A stretch of DNA of 64,000 nt from Desulfosoma sp. (lineage in GTDB: Bacteria; Desulfobacterota; Syntrophobacteria; Syntrophobacterales; DSM-9756): positions 12,997 through 76,996 of the forward strand of contig JBBFKY010000014.1 in assembly GCA_037481875.1 (NCBI GenBank), read 5' to 3'. This document shows, piece after piece, positions 36,704 to 45,232 of the stretch. A program made the position numbers and the translations under genes. The notes beneath the pieces are model-generated. The model had not been told where the DNA came from and did not search any database. It saw nothing but the letters and a program-made list of their open reading frames with translations. Position 1 is the first letter of the stretch; every line of letters starts with the position of its first letter.

Positions 36704-38089
36704 ATGAAGCCCATGCCCCATTCCCCTACGGTCCTTCTGGTAAACCCCTGGATCACGGATTTTGCCGCCTACGATTTGTGGGCGAAACCCTTGGGACTTT
36801 TGCTTCTTGGCGCCTTGCTGCGCGATGAAGGCTGGCGTGTCGTTTTCATCGATTGTCTGGAGCGGCACGACCCGGATACGGAAGGGCGTACCGACGTCCT
36901 TTCGGGAAGAGACGATGCCTTCGGGACGGGAAAATATTTTAAGACGCCCATACCCGTTCCTGAAATTTTGGCCGATTTGGGCCGTCCCTTTTTCCGCTAC
37001 GGAATTCATCCGGACAGCTTTCGAAAAAAGCTGACCGAAATTCCCAGGCCTAACCTGGTATGTGTGACCAGCCATATGACATACTGGTATCCTGGGGTTC
37101 AGGAAACCATTGGTGTGATTCGGGAGGTTCTGCCGGAGGTGCCGGTGTGGTTAGGAGGCGTCTATGCACGGTTGTGTTCCAAGCATGCTCGGGAAAAAAG
37201 CGGGGCTGACCGTGTCTTCAGCAGTGGGTCTTTGAAAGACGTAGCTTTGGCGTTGGAAGCATTTCTGGGGTATCCGCTGAAAAATGTCGAGGCCTGGGCA
37301 AATGTGACACGATCGTGCGTTCCGGCCCTGGATCTGCTGGTGCAGCCTACCTACGGTCCTCTTCTCTTAAGCCTTGGCTGCCCCTATCGGTGTCCGTACT
37401 GTGCTTCGTCGGTGCTGCAAAAGGAGAGACTCACCTTTTCGATCGATAAGCTGTGGGCCCAAGTGCTGTCTTTTCAAGAAAAAACCGGTGTTCGTGATTA
37501 CGCCTTTTACGATGATGCTCTTCTGTTGACCGGCAAATCGGTTCTGGAAAGTCTTTTGAAAAAAGTGATGCAGGCCGGTCTTTCGCTAAGGTTTCATACG
37601 CCCAACGCCCTTCATGTGCGGGGTCTGACCGATCCGGCATGGTGTCGACTTCTTTTTGAAGCAGGTTTTGTCACTCTACGGTTGGGTTTGGAAACTACGC
37701 GAGGAGAGCGACAGAGACAATGGGGCGGCAAAACCGATCTCAAAATGTTTTATCAGGCCATGGAAAATCTTTTTCGAGCGGGCTTTTCTTCCAAAAATAT
37801 CGGGGTCTACCTCTTGGCGGGCGTTCCGGAACAAACCCCGGAAGAAGTGGCGGAAGCCATCGAAGTGGTCCGCGACGCCGAAGCCCAACCTTTTGTGGCG
37901 GAATTTTCGCCGATTCCTGGAACCGCGCTGTGGAATAGAGCCGTAAAGATCAGCGCCTTTCCTTTGCTAGACGAACCTTTGACTCATAACAATTCTTTAT
38001 TTGCGTGCCGGCGTTCCGATTTTACCCTGGAAGACCTCTCGGCTTTAAAGAAGCTCGCGCGGGACGCACGACGTAGGCTCGCATCCTAG
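36704..38089 (+). CDS. B12-binding-type radical SAM protein
   Basis: A 461-residue radical SAM enzyme with an N-terminal cobalamin-binding-like Rossmann region (about 10-190, VLLVNPW at the start, VWLGGVYA near 148) and a radical SAM core. The [4Fe-4S] motif CPYRCPYC gives Cys226, Cys230 and Cys233, followed by an Elp3-like barrel ([25 protein letters not shown]). The short loop before the cluster and the lack of a DxHxxG signature make true cobalamin binding doubtful. The substrate is unknown. ATG 36704; in-frame ATG 36713 is an alternative. Monocistronic. Confidence 0.85.
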   Translation: MKPMPHSPTVLLVNPWITDFAAYDLWAKPLGLLLLGALLRDEGWRVVFIDCLERHDPDTEGRTDVLSGRDDAFGTGKYFKTPIPVPEILADLGRPFFRYGIHPDSFRKKLTEIPRPNLVCVTSHMTYWYPGVQETIGVIREVLPEVPVWLGGVYARLCSKHAREKSGADRVFSSGSLKDVALALEAFLGYPLKNVEAWANVTRSCVPALDLLVQPTYGPLLLSLGCPYRCPYCASSVLQKERLTFSIDKLWAQVLSFQEKTGVRDYAFYDDALLLTGKSVLESLLKKVMQAGLSLRFHTPNALHVRGLTDPAWCRLLFEAGFVTLRLGLETTRGERQRQWGGKTDLKMFYQAMENLFRAGFSSKNIGVYLLAGVPEQTPEEVAEAIEVVRDAEAQPFVAEFSPIPGTALWNRAVKISAFPLLDEPLTHNNSLFACRRSDFTLEDLSALKKLARDARRRLAS

Positions 38090-38113
38090 ACCCCTTCCTT
38101 CGTGAAATATTTC

Positions 38114-38142
38114 TTGACCGCCTTTGGCAACGGCGGTATACA
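38114..38142 (+). promoter_or_regulatory. Sigma-70-type promoter of the nuo operon
   Basis: TTGACC (38114-38119), a 17-base spacer and TATACA (38137-38142) match the sigma-70 consensus well. It is the first promoter-like sequence before nuoA and predicts a 5' leader of about 140 bases. Confidence 0.65.
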
Positions 38143-38218
38143 CTCCTTCCCATATCGGGATCCTGCCGAACCATGCCGTATTTGAGGAAGGGGGGATCCC
38201 TAAAAATATGGAACGGTG

Positions 38219-38234
38219 TGTGACAAGGATCACA
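38219..38234 (+). promoter_or_regulatory. CRP/FNR-family operator upstream of nuoA
   Basis: TGTGACAAGGATCACA is a perfect TGTGA-N6-TCACA palindrome centred about 64 bases before the nuoA ATG. CRP and the HcpR-type regulators of sulfate reducers use this half-site. It lies downstream of the 38114 promoter, so binding there would repress that promoter or activate a second one nearer nuoA. Confidence 0.6.
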
Positions 38235-38289
38235 ATTCCCAAGAAGGGGTTGTGGAAACCATGGGTATTGTCGGTATGGGATCGCGCGC

Positions 38290-38643
38290 ATGAATCCTTA
38301 TGTTCCCGTTCTCATTATGTTCTTTGTGGCGGCGGCCACGGCGGCCGGCATGATCGCGGCTACCACCTACATCGGCCCAAAGAAAAAGTTTGCCGAAAAA
38401 ATGGAGGTGTTCGAATGTGGCGAAAGCCCCATTGTGAACCCCAAGCAGAGATTCTCGGTGAAGTTTTATCTCGTGGCTTTATTTTTTGTGATCTTCGACA
38501 TTGAAACTGTCTTTTTGTACCCTTGGGCGGTTTTGTTCAACGACCTTGGGTGGTTTGGTTTTGTGGAAATGATGTTGTTTGTGTTCATTTTGGCCGTGGG
38601 CCTTGTTTACATATGGAGAAGGGGAGCTTTGGAATGGGATTGA
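38290..38643 (+). CDS. nuoA: Complex I subunit NuoA
   Basis: A 117-residue membrane subunit with three helices (about 5-27, 60-82, 88-110), the family motif ECGESPIVNPKQRFSVKFY in the first loop and the FVIFDIETVFLYPWA block in the second helix. NuoA forms part of the quinone-channel end of the membrane arm. First gene of the operon; its end overlaps nuoB by ten bases. Confidence 0.96.
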   Translation: MNPYVPVLIMFFVAAATAAGMIAATTYIGPKKKFAEKMEVFECGESPIVNPKQRFSVKFYLVALFFVIFDIETVFLYPWAVLFNDLGWFGFVEMMLFVFILAVGLVYIWRRGALEWD

Positions 38644-39203
38644 AGCTTTCGCGCTGGCAAGTCACGCGCGATCTTGTGGCGAGACAGAAGGAAAGCACGG
38701 GGCCTGAGCGCCTTTTGGATGGCAGCGTGATTTTGACCCGGCTGGAAGCGGCGGTCAACTGGGCCCGCAAGTATTCCTTTTTCCTTTATCCTTTTGTGAC
38801 GGCCTGTTGCGGCATGGAATTCATGTCGGTGGCCGGGCCTCGTTACGACCTGGACCGATTTGGGGCCGCTCTGCCTCGTTTTTCTCCACGTCAGGCTGAC
38901 CTTCTCATGGTGGTCGGCACCATCAGCCACAAGCAGGCCCCCATTCTTGTCAAAGTCTACAACCAGATGGCGGAACCCAAATGGGTTTTCGCCTTTGGTG
39001 TGTGTGCGGTTTCAGGCGGGTTTTACGACAACTACTCCGTGGTTCAGGGCATTGACACTCTAATTCCTGTGGACATTTATGTTCCGGGATGCCCGCCGCG
39101 CCCGGAGATGGTTTTAGATGGTTTGTTGCAGCTGCAGCAGAAGGTCAAGGAGGAGCGGTGGTCGGATTGGCCGCGGGGTGAAGCGCCGGTGAGCCGCTGT
39201 TAG
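38634..39203 (+). CDS. nuoB: Complex I subunit NuoB (N2 cluster)
   Basis: A 189-residue subunit holding the terminal [4Fe-4S] cluster N2: the tandem cysteines TACCGMEFM, then GVCAVSGG and PGCPPRPE are all present. N2 passes electrons to quinone. The start at 38634 lies inside the nuoA 3' end after GGGGAG. The N-terminal 45 residues are longer and more basic than in E. coli. Confidence 0.96.
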   Translation: MGLKLSRWQVTRDLVARQKESTGPERLLDGSVILTRLEAAVNWARKYSFFLYPFVTACCGMEFMSVAGPRYDLDRFGAALPRFSPRQADLLMVVGTISHKQAPILVKVYNQMAEPKWVFAFGVCAVSGGFYDNYSVVQGIDTLIPVDIYVPGCPPRPEMVLDGLLQLQQKVKEERWSDWPRGEAPVSRC

Positions 39204-39232
39204 GGCCGGTAGCGAACAAGGATATGGGGCTC

Positions 39233-39715
39233 ATGGACGAAAGCGTCACGCTCAAAAAGCTGGCTCAGAAGTTTCCGGACGCCGTGGTCGGCACGCACCG
39301 ATTTCGAGGCGACGACACGGTCATCGTCACCAAGGATAAGATTCGCGACATTTGTTTCTTTCTCCGGGACGACCCGGATCTGCTCTATAACTTCATGATG
39401 GACCTGACGGTGGTGGATTATCTGGGGCGGGAACCTCGCTTTGAAGTGGTCTATCACCTTTATTCCCTGGCTCACAATCAAAGGGTTCGCCTCAAAGCTC
39501 TAGTGCCCGAATCCGACCTCACCATTGATTCGGTGGTGCCGGTATGGATCGCCGCCGACTGGTTTGAGCGGGAGGCGTACGATATGTACGGGGTGGTCTT
39601 CCAGGGCCATCCCAATTTGCGTCGTATTCTCCTTTACGAGGGCTTTGAAGGGCATCCCTTGCGCAAGGACTATCCGCTGAAGAAAAGGCAGCCCCTGATC
39701 GGCCCTGTCAACTAA
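39233..39715 (+). CDS. nuoC: Complex I subunit NuoC
   Basis: A 160-residue 30-kDa-type subunit, not fused to NuoD. The signature EREAYDMYGVVFQGHPNLRRIL lies near residues 112-133 and the protein ends in the HPLRKDYP motif. ATG 39233 is chosen because AAGGA (39218-39222) lies ten bases upstream; ATG 39224 is only one base from it. Confidence 0.95.
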   Translation: MDESVTLKKLAQKFPDAVVGTHRFRGDDTVIVTKDKIRDICFFLRDDPDLLYNFMMDLTVVDYLGREPRFEVVYHLYSLAHNQRVRLKALVPESDLTIDSVVPVWIAADWFEREAYDMYGVVFQGHPNLRRILLYEGFEGHPLRKDYPLKKRQPLIGPVN

Positions 39716-39735
39716 CACTCCAATGGATAGGCGCC

Positions 39736-40926
39736 ATGTCTGAAATTTCAAGAGACCTTCATACCGAACTCATGGTCATCAACATGGGTCCATCGCACCC
39801 GGTGACCCATGGCACGGTGAAGTTCCTAGCCACCCTGGAAGGAGAAACCATCGTGGACCTCGATGTGGAGATCGGCTACCTCCACCGAGGTTTTGAAAAG
39901 ATGTGCGAAAACAGCACATGGCAACAGGTGATCCCCTATACGGATCGTCTCAACTACGTCTCTCCCCTGATCAACAACACGGGCTATGCCCTGGCTGTGG
40001 AAAAGCTTTTGGGAATCGATGTGCCCGAGCGGTGCAAGTATTTGAGGGTCATCGCCTGCGAACTGTCGCGCCTTGCGGACCATTTGACCAACGTGGCGGC
40101 TGCCGGCTTGGAATTGGGTGCCTTTACGGCCTTTCTCTATTTTGTGGAAGCTCGCGAACTGGTCTGGGATCTCATAGAAGCTCTGTGCGGCGCTCGAGTG
40201 ACCGTCAATTATGTGCGCATCGGCGGCCTCAAAAACGATCTGCCGGAGCGCTTTGACGAAAAAGTCAAGCATGTCTTCAAAGAAGTGCGGCGTCTGTGGA
40301 AGGATGTGGACAAGCTCCTGACCAAGAACCGCATATTCATCGACCGTGTGCGGGGTGTAGGCGCCATCAGCGGGGAAGAGGCCATCGCTTACGGATTTAC
40401 GGGGCCGTGCCTCAGAGCCTGCGGTGTGCCGTACGATGTGCGCAAAGCCCAGCCCTATCTGGTGTATGACCGCATGGATTTTGAGGTCCCTATTGGGGAA
40501 ACGGGCGATAATTACGACAAGTACTTGGTGCGCATGGAAGAAATGCAGCAGAGCATGCGCATCGTGGAACAGGCCTTGGCGCAGATGCCTGACGGTCCCA
40601 TCAATGTGCGACTGCCTCACGTGCGCATGGAACCAAAGGAAAAAATTTACACCCGCATCGACTCTCTCATTTACCACTTCAAGACGGTCATCGAAGGCAT
40701 CAAGCCGCCTCCAGGTGAAGTGTACCAGGCTGTGGAAGGCGGAAACGGTGAGTTGGGGTTTTATCTGGTGAGCGACGGCAGCGGCAAACCGGTCAAGTGC
40801 CGAGTGAGACCGCCCTGCTTTGCTTTGACCGCCGCCATGCCGAGGCTGGTCAAAGGCCGGTTGCTTGCGGATATCGTCCCCACATTTGACATGATCAACA
40901 TGATCGGCGGAGAATGCGATAGATAG
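39736..40926 (+). CDS. nuoD: Complex I subunit NuoD
   Basis: A 396-residue 49-kDa-type subunit, related to [NiFe]-hydrogenase large subunits but without nickel cysteines. It contains MGPSHPVTHGTVKF near the N-terminus with the quinone-site histidine, GYLHRGFEK, and the GECDR C-terminus. With NuoB it forms the quinone reduction site. Confidence 0.97.
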   Translation: MSEISRDLHTELMVINMGPSHPVTHGTVKFLATLEGETIVDLDVEIGYLHRGFEKMCENSTWQQVIPYTDRLNYVSPLINNTGYALAVEKLLGIDVPERCKYLRVIACELSRLADHLTNVAAAGLELGAFTAFLYFVEARELVWDLIEALCGARVTVNYVRIGGLKNDLPERFDEKVKHVFKEVRRLWKDVDKLLTKNRIFIDRVRGVGAISGEEAIAYGFTGPCLRACGVPYDVRKAQPYLVYDRMDFEVPIGETGDNYDKYLVRMEEMQQSMRIVEQALAQMPDGPINVRLPHVRMEPKEKIYTRIDSLIYHFKTVIEGIKPPPGEVYQAVEGGNGELGFYLVSDGSGKPVKCRVRPPCFALTAAMPRLVKGRLLADIVPTFDMINMIGGECDR

Positions 40927-40928
40927 CC

Positions 40929-42002
40929 ATGGCTGCAGATCTTATCGAATCCGTTGCCAAGATCCTCTTCATCTTCGCGGTCAACGTGGGCGTTTTCGCG
41001 CCCATTTTGGGGTGGGTGGAGAGAAAGCAGAGCGCCGTGATGCAGGATCGTATCGGCGCCAACCGAGCTGACATTTTGGGTTTTACGGCCATCGGATTGT
41101 TCCATTCCCTCGCCGATGCCATCAAGCTGCTCACCAAGGAAGATTTCGTTCCCGCCAACGCCAACAAGTTCTTTCACACTCTGGCGCCTTTTATTTCTCT
41201 GGTTCCCGCCATCGCCGCGTTCGCCATTGTGCCTTTCGGCGGTCGTTACGAACTGTTCGGCCACGAGGTACATTTGGTCATTGCGGACCTGGATGTCGGC
41301 ATTCTTTACGTGTTCGCTTTAGCCGGTTTGGCTACCTACGGGACGGTGCTGGCGGGATGGTCTTCTCGAAGCAACTGGTCTCTTTTGGGTGGTCTTCGGG
41401 CCTCGGCCCAGATGCTTTCCTATGAAGTGGCCATGGGGCTGAGCATCATCGGTCTCATTATGGTCTATGGAACCCTTAAACTTACGGAAATCGGCGCTAT
41501 TCAAGAGGACTTCTTCCGCTGGGGAATCTTTCTGCAACCCCTAGGGTTCATCATTTTCATGACTTGCGCTATTGCGGAAAACAAGCGCATTCCCTTTGAC
41601 ATTCCGGAAGCGGAATCGGAGCTGGTGGCTGGGTATTTCACGGAATACAGCGGCATGAAGTTCGTCATGTTTTGGATGGCTGAGTTTTTGGAGATGGTAA
41701 CCATCAGTGCCGTGGTGACCACACTCTTTTTCGGCGCTTGGCACATCCCCTTTGTGACGGACGCCATGCTGCTGAGTTGGTTTCAGTTTGCGGGGCCCAA
41801 CGGCGCCGCCGCCTTGGCCATGTTGGTCAACATTGCGGTCTTTTTTACGAAGGTGTCTTTCTTCATCTGGCTGCAAATGACCATCCGGTGGACGCTTCCG
41901 CGCTTCCGATATGACCAGGTCATGAGAATGTGCTGGAAGATGTTGCTGCCGCTTTCCCTCATCAACCTCTCAATTACCGGGCTGGTGGTTTTGCTGCTAT
42001 GA
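40929..42002 (+). CDS. nuoH: Complex I subunit NuoH
   Basis: A 357-residue subunit with about eight membrane helices. The conserved cytoplasmic loop ENKRIPFDIPEAESELVAG (about residues 217-235) carries the acidic residues that couple quinone chemistry to proton pumping. It starts two bases after nuoD and overlaps nuoI by four bases (ATGA). Confidence 0.97.
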   Translation: MAADLIESVAKILFIFAVNVGVFAPILGWVERKQSAVMQDRIGANRADILGFTAIGLFHSLADAIKLLTKEDFVPANANKFFHTLAPFISLVPAIAAFAIVPFGGRYELFGHEVHLVIADLDVGILYVFALAGLATYGTVLAGWSSRSNWSLLGGLRASAQMLSYEVAMGLSIIGLIMVYGTLKLTEIGAIQEDFFRWGIFLQPLGFIIFMTCAIAENKRIPFDIPEAESELVAGYFTEYSGMKFVMFWMAEFLEMVTISAVVTTLFFGAWHIPFVTDAMLLSWFQFAGPNGAAALAMLVNIAVFFTKVSFFIWLQMTIRWTLPRFRYDQVMRMCWKMLLPLSLINLSITGLVVLLL

Positions 42003-42622
42003 GGACAACGACAGGTTTGGAGCACACCGTGACTTCCGTGCAGGTGGGCATTCCCGCGGCGGTCTTGAAGCCCAAAAAGGTGCGGCGTCGCCTGGACATG
42101 ACCTTGTGGGAAAAGCTCTATGTGGCCGAAATCGTGCGCGGGCTGGTGGTGACCAGCAAGCATTTCTTCATCAACATGATCGGCTTCATCTTTCCTCCGG
42201 CCGGAAAGAAGCGCAAAATCTTTACGGTCTATTACCCGGAAGAGAAACTCACACTGCCTCCAGCCTATCGTGGCCGGCCCGTGTTGGTGGCCGATGCCCA
42301 GGGCAAGGAGAAGTGCGTGGCCTGCGGATTGTGCGAGAAGATGTGCCCGGCCCATGCCATCTCGATCGTGGCGGCCGAAAAGGCTCCGGGAGAGAGGTAT
42401 CCGGAGCGGTACACTTTGGATTTAGGTCGTTGCGTGTATTGTGGGTATTGTGAAGAGGTATGCCCTAAGGAAGCCATTGTGATGAGCGATGAATACCAGG
42501 GGCTCGCGCAGAGGGAACGCAGCCGGCTGGTCTTCCAAAAGGAGCAGTTGTTGAGGCCGGAGTCGAAGGTCAAGGCGCGTCTTTCTTATGTGAGAAGGAT
42601 ATACTCCAAATGGAACTACTGA
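41999..42622 (+). CDS. nuoI: Complex I subunit NuoI (two [4Fe-4S])
   Basis: A 207-residue subunit with two complete ferredoxin motifs, CVACGLCEKMCP (about 104-115) and CVYCGYCEEVCP (about 144-155), carrying clusters N6a and N6b that wire the peripheral arm to NuoB. The 45-residue N-terminal extension before the amphipathic anchor is longer than usual. Start from the ATGA overlap with nuoH. Confidence 0.96.
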   Translation: MRTTTGLEHTVTSVQVGIPAAVLKPKKVRRRLDMTLWEKLYVAEIVRGLVVTSKHFFINMIGFIFPPAGKKRKIFTVYYPEEKLTLPPAYRGRPVLVADAQGKEKCVACGLCEKMCPAHAISIVAAEKAPGERYPERYTLDLGRCVYCGYCEEVCPKEAIVMSDEYQGLAQRERSRLVFQKEQLLRPESKVKARLSYVRRIYSKWNY

Positions 42623-43125
42623 TCTTCTATGCCTTTTGCGTGGGGGCGGTGGTTTCGGCCCTGCTGATGGTGACCACCAAGCGGCCGGTGCGTGCGGCCA
42701 TGAGCCTAGTGGCGACCATGTCCTTTTTGGCGGGCCTTTATGCTCTGCTAAACGCCCACCTGATCGCGGTGCTGCAGCTGATCGTTTATGCCGGCGCCAT
42801 CATGGTGTTGTTCTTGTTTGTGATCATGCTTTTGAACATAGAAGAAAAAGAGGGAAAGCTCGCCAAGAATGTCTTTTTCATTCAGTTGGCGGGAACCGTT
42901 GTGGTGGGCGTTCTCCTGGTCGCCATGGTCGTGGTCATGAATCGACTGGGACCTTCGGTGACGGCGGTGGAAGTGGATCCCAGCTTCGGGACCACCAAAG
43001 CGGTGGGCTGGATGCTTTTCACCAAGTACCTGCTGCCCTTTGAAATAGCGTCCGTGTTGTTGCTTGCGGCCATCGTGGGAGCGGTGATTCTAGCCAAGAG
43101 GAGGATAGGTAATTCGGGGGCCTAG
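42610..43125 (+). CDS. nuoJ: Complex I subunit NuoJ
   Basis: A 171-residue, five-helix membrane subunit with the pi-bulge-containing third helix segment [20 protein letters not shown] (about residues 57-76). Overlaps the end of nuoI by 13 bases. Confidence 0.95.
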   Translation: MELLIFYAFCVGAVVSALLMVTTKRPVRAAMSLVATMSFLAGLYALLNAHLIAVLQLIVYAGAIMVLFLFVIMLLNIEEKEGKLAKNVFFIQLAGTVVVGVLLVAMVVVMNRLGPSVTAVEVDPSFGTTKAVGWMLFTKYLLPFEIASVLLLAAIVGAVILAKRRIGNSGA

Positions 43126-43156
43126 GGTGGGGCCGCTGAATTATCGGGTGGAGCCT

Positions 43157-43459
43157 ATGGTTTCGTTAAACGCATACCTGGTGCTGGGCGCTGTGTTGTT
43201 TTCCATCGGTGCGGTGGGCGTTCTGGCGCATCGCAATGCGCTGATCATCTACATGTGCATTGAACTGATGCTCAACGCCGTGAACCTCACTATTGTGGCT
43301 TATTCACGGTTTCTTAACAGTCTGGACGGTCACGTCTATGTCTTCATGATCATGACCGTGGCTGCGGCTGAGGCTGCTGTGGGGTTGGCAATCCTCATCG
43401 CCCTTTTCCGCAACAAGCCGACCGTCGATGTGGACGAAATCAATCTAAGCAAAGGTTAG
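43157..43459 (+). CDS. nuoK: Complex I subunit NuoK
   Basis: A 100-residue, three-helix subunit homologous to MrpC, with the conserved membrane glutamates in [11 protein letters not shown] (Glu in helix 2) and [13 protein letters not shown]. The usual length favours ATG 43157 (preceded by GGGTGGAG) over an in-frame GTG at 43127. Confidence 0.95.
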   Translation: MVSLNAYLVLGAVLFSIGAVGVLAHRNALIIYMCIELMLNAVNLTIVAYSRFLNSLDGHVYVFMIMTVAAAEAAVGLAILIALFRNKPTVDVDEINLSKG

Positions 43460-43466
43460 GAAGGAC

Positions 43467-44978
43467 GTGGAAACTATTTACTCGATCAAACCCTTGCTGG
43501 CCGTGCTGGTGTCTCTTCTGGCGGTGCCTCTGATCGTCAAAACCGGGGAGAAGAATCCAAATCTTAGGGAATTCTGGTCGGTTTTGGCCGGGGTTCTGAA
43601 GTTTTCCATCGTCGTGTCCATGGTGCCGACGATCTTGTCCGGGCACACCATCGAGTGCATCTTAGTGGAAGGCTTTTACAAGGGAATCGATCTAAAGTTC
43701 CGAGTGGATGCCTTCGGCCTGCTTTTCGCGACCGTCTCTTCCTTTCTATGGATTTTGACGACCTTCTATTCCGTTGGGTACATGAGAGCGGGGAAGGAAC
43801 ATTCCCAAACCCGGTATTTCAGCTGTTTCGCCATCAGTTTGTCGGCAACCATGGGTGTTGCCTTTTCCGCCAATCTTGTCACCTTGTTCTTGTTTTATGA
43901 AATCTTGAGCCTGGCGACGGTGCCTCTGGTCGGGCACAAGGAAACCGGCGAGGCTGTGGAAGGCGCTACCAAGTATTTCCTTTACCTGTTGGGTCTGTCG
44001 AAAACACTTCTTCTGGCAGGAGTCATCATCGTCTACATGACGGCAGGAACGACGGACTTTCAGCCGGGAGGGCTTCTGCGACCCCAGACCGGATCGACCT
44101 TGCTTTTCGCCTCCTTCTTCCTGTTTCTTTTCGGGTTCGCCAAGGGCGCTGTGATGCCCTTCCATAACTGGCTTCCTTCGGCCATGGTGGCGCCCACTCC
44201 GGTCAGTGCTTTGCTCCATGCGGTGGCCGTCGTGAAAGTCGGTGTGTTCTCGATCCTCAGGGTGGTGTTTCACATCTACGGTGTGGACCTAATGACCCGC
44301 ATGAATTTGGGCATCACGGCCGCTTACGTGGTTTCCTTTACCATCATCATGGCTTCCGTCATCGCCTTGACGAAAGACAATTTGAAGGCACGGCTGGCCT
44401 ATTCCACGGTGAGTCAGCTTTCCTACGTCATCTTGGGTGCTGTGCTTCTGACCCCGAGCAGCATGGTAGGGGGTATCATGCACATCGCCAACCACGCGTT
44501 TTCAAAGATCACCTTGTTCTTCTGCGCAGGCTCCCTGTACGTCTCGGCGCACAAGACGGAAATCAGTCAGTTGTCCGGTATCGGCAAAAAAATGCCGTGG
44601 ACCATGGCGGCCTTTTTCATCGGATCTTTAAGTATGATCGGTGTGCCGCCGGCGGCCGGATTTACCAGCAAATGGTTTTTAGCTTTAGGGTCTATCGAAG
44701 CCCATGCTGTGCCGATTTTGATGGTGCTGGTCATGAGCACCCTGTTGAATGCGGCTTATTTTCTGCCCATCACCTACAAGGCGTTCTTTGAAAAGGAAAA
44801 CGGTGCCCACGGTGCTGAAGGCCATGGCCATGGCCATGGCCATGGAGACGGGCACCATGAGGAGGTTCGGGAGCTGAAATTCGTCGTCGTTCCCTTGGTG
44901 CTTACGGCGATCATCTCGCTGCTCATCGGTCTATTTCCCGACTTCTTCCTCACTTTGGCCAAGGAGGTGATCCGATGA
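43467..44978 (+). CDS. Antiporter-like complex I subunit (MrpD/NuoN type) with His-rich loop
   Basis: A 503-residue, about 14-helix proton-channel subunit of the NuoL/M/N-MrpD family. Key residues are kept: helix-5 Glu in FLFYEILSLA and helix-7 Lys in GFAKGAVMPFHNWLP. A cytoplasmic or periplasmic loop near residues 449-468 contains a GHGHGHGHGDGHH histidine cluster encoded by a GGCCAT tandem repeat (44819-44843). It takes the place usually occupied by nuoL, but it lacks NuoL's long C-terminal lateral helix. GTG start 43467 after AGGAAGGAC. Confidence 0.88.
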   Translation: METIYSIKPLLAVLVSLLAVPLIVKTGEKNPNLREFWSVLAGVLKFSIVVSMVPTILSGHTIECILVEGFYKGIDLKFRVDAFGLLFATVSSFLWILTTFYSVGYMRAGKEHSQTRYFSCFAISLSATMGVAFSANLVTLFLFYEILSLATVPLVGHKETGEAVEGATKYFLYLLGLSKTLLLAGVIIVYMTAGTTDFQPGGLLRPQTGSTLLFASFFLFLFGFAKGAVMPFHNWLPSAMVAPTPVSALLHAVAVVKVGVFSILRVVFHIYGVDLMTRMNLGITAAYVVSFTIIMASVIALTKDNLKARLAYSTVSQLSYVILGAVLLTPSSMVGGIMHIANHAFSKITLFFCAGSLYVSAHKTEISQLSGIGKKMPWTMAAFFIGSLSMIGVPPAAGFTSKWFLALGSIEAHAVPILMVLVMSTLLNAAYFLPITYKAFFEKENGAHGAEGHGHGHGHGDGHHEEVRELKFVVVPLVLTAIISLLIGLFPDFFLTLAKEVIR

Positions 44979-45232
44979 TTCGGAAACTTGTTCTTTTTAT
45001 CGGGGACCCGGCAAATTCCAAGAAGGTCAAGAAGATCGGGATCGCCATGCTGATTGTGACGTTCATTTCCGACTTCTTCGTCCATAGGGAACATGTGCAT
45101 TACATTTGGGACCGAATTCCTGGATGGGGCGCTCTGTACGGGTTTGTATCTTGTGTGATCATTATTTTGGCATCCAAGTTCTATGGACATAAGTGCGGCA
45201 TCATGAGGGACGAGGATTACTACAATGACTGA
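44975..45232 (+). CDS. Small membrane protein embedded in the nuo operon
   Basis: An 85-residue protein with two predicted helices (about 22-36 and 49-65) separated by a conserved-looking HREHVHYIWDRIPGWGALYG loop. Four-base overlap with the gene before and eight-base overlap with the gene after show it is an operon member. Similar small proteins accompany split or duplicated NuoL-type genes in other anaerobes; a role as accessory subunit of the antiporter module is inferred. No cofactor motif. Confidence 0.8.
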   Translation: MIRKLVLFIGDPANSKKVKKIGIAMLIVTFISDFFVHREHVHYIWDRIPGWGALYGFVSCVIIILASKFYGHKCGIMRDEDYYND

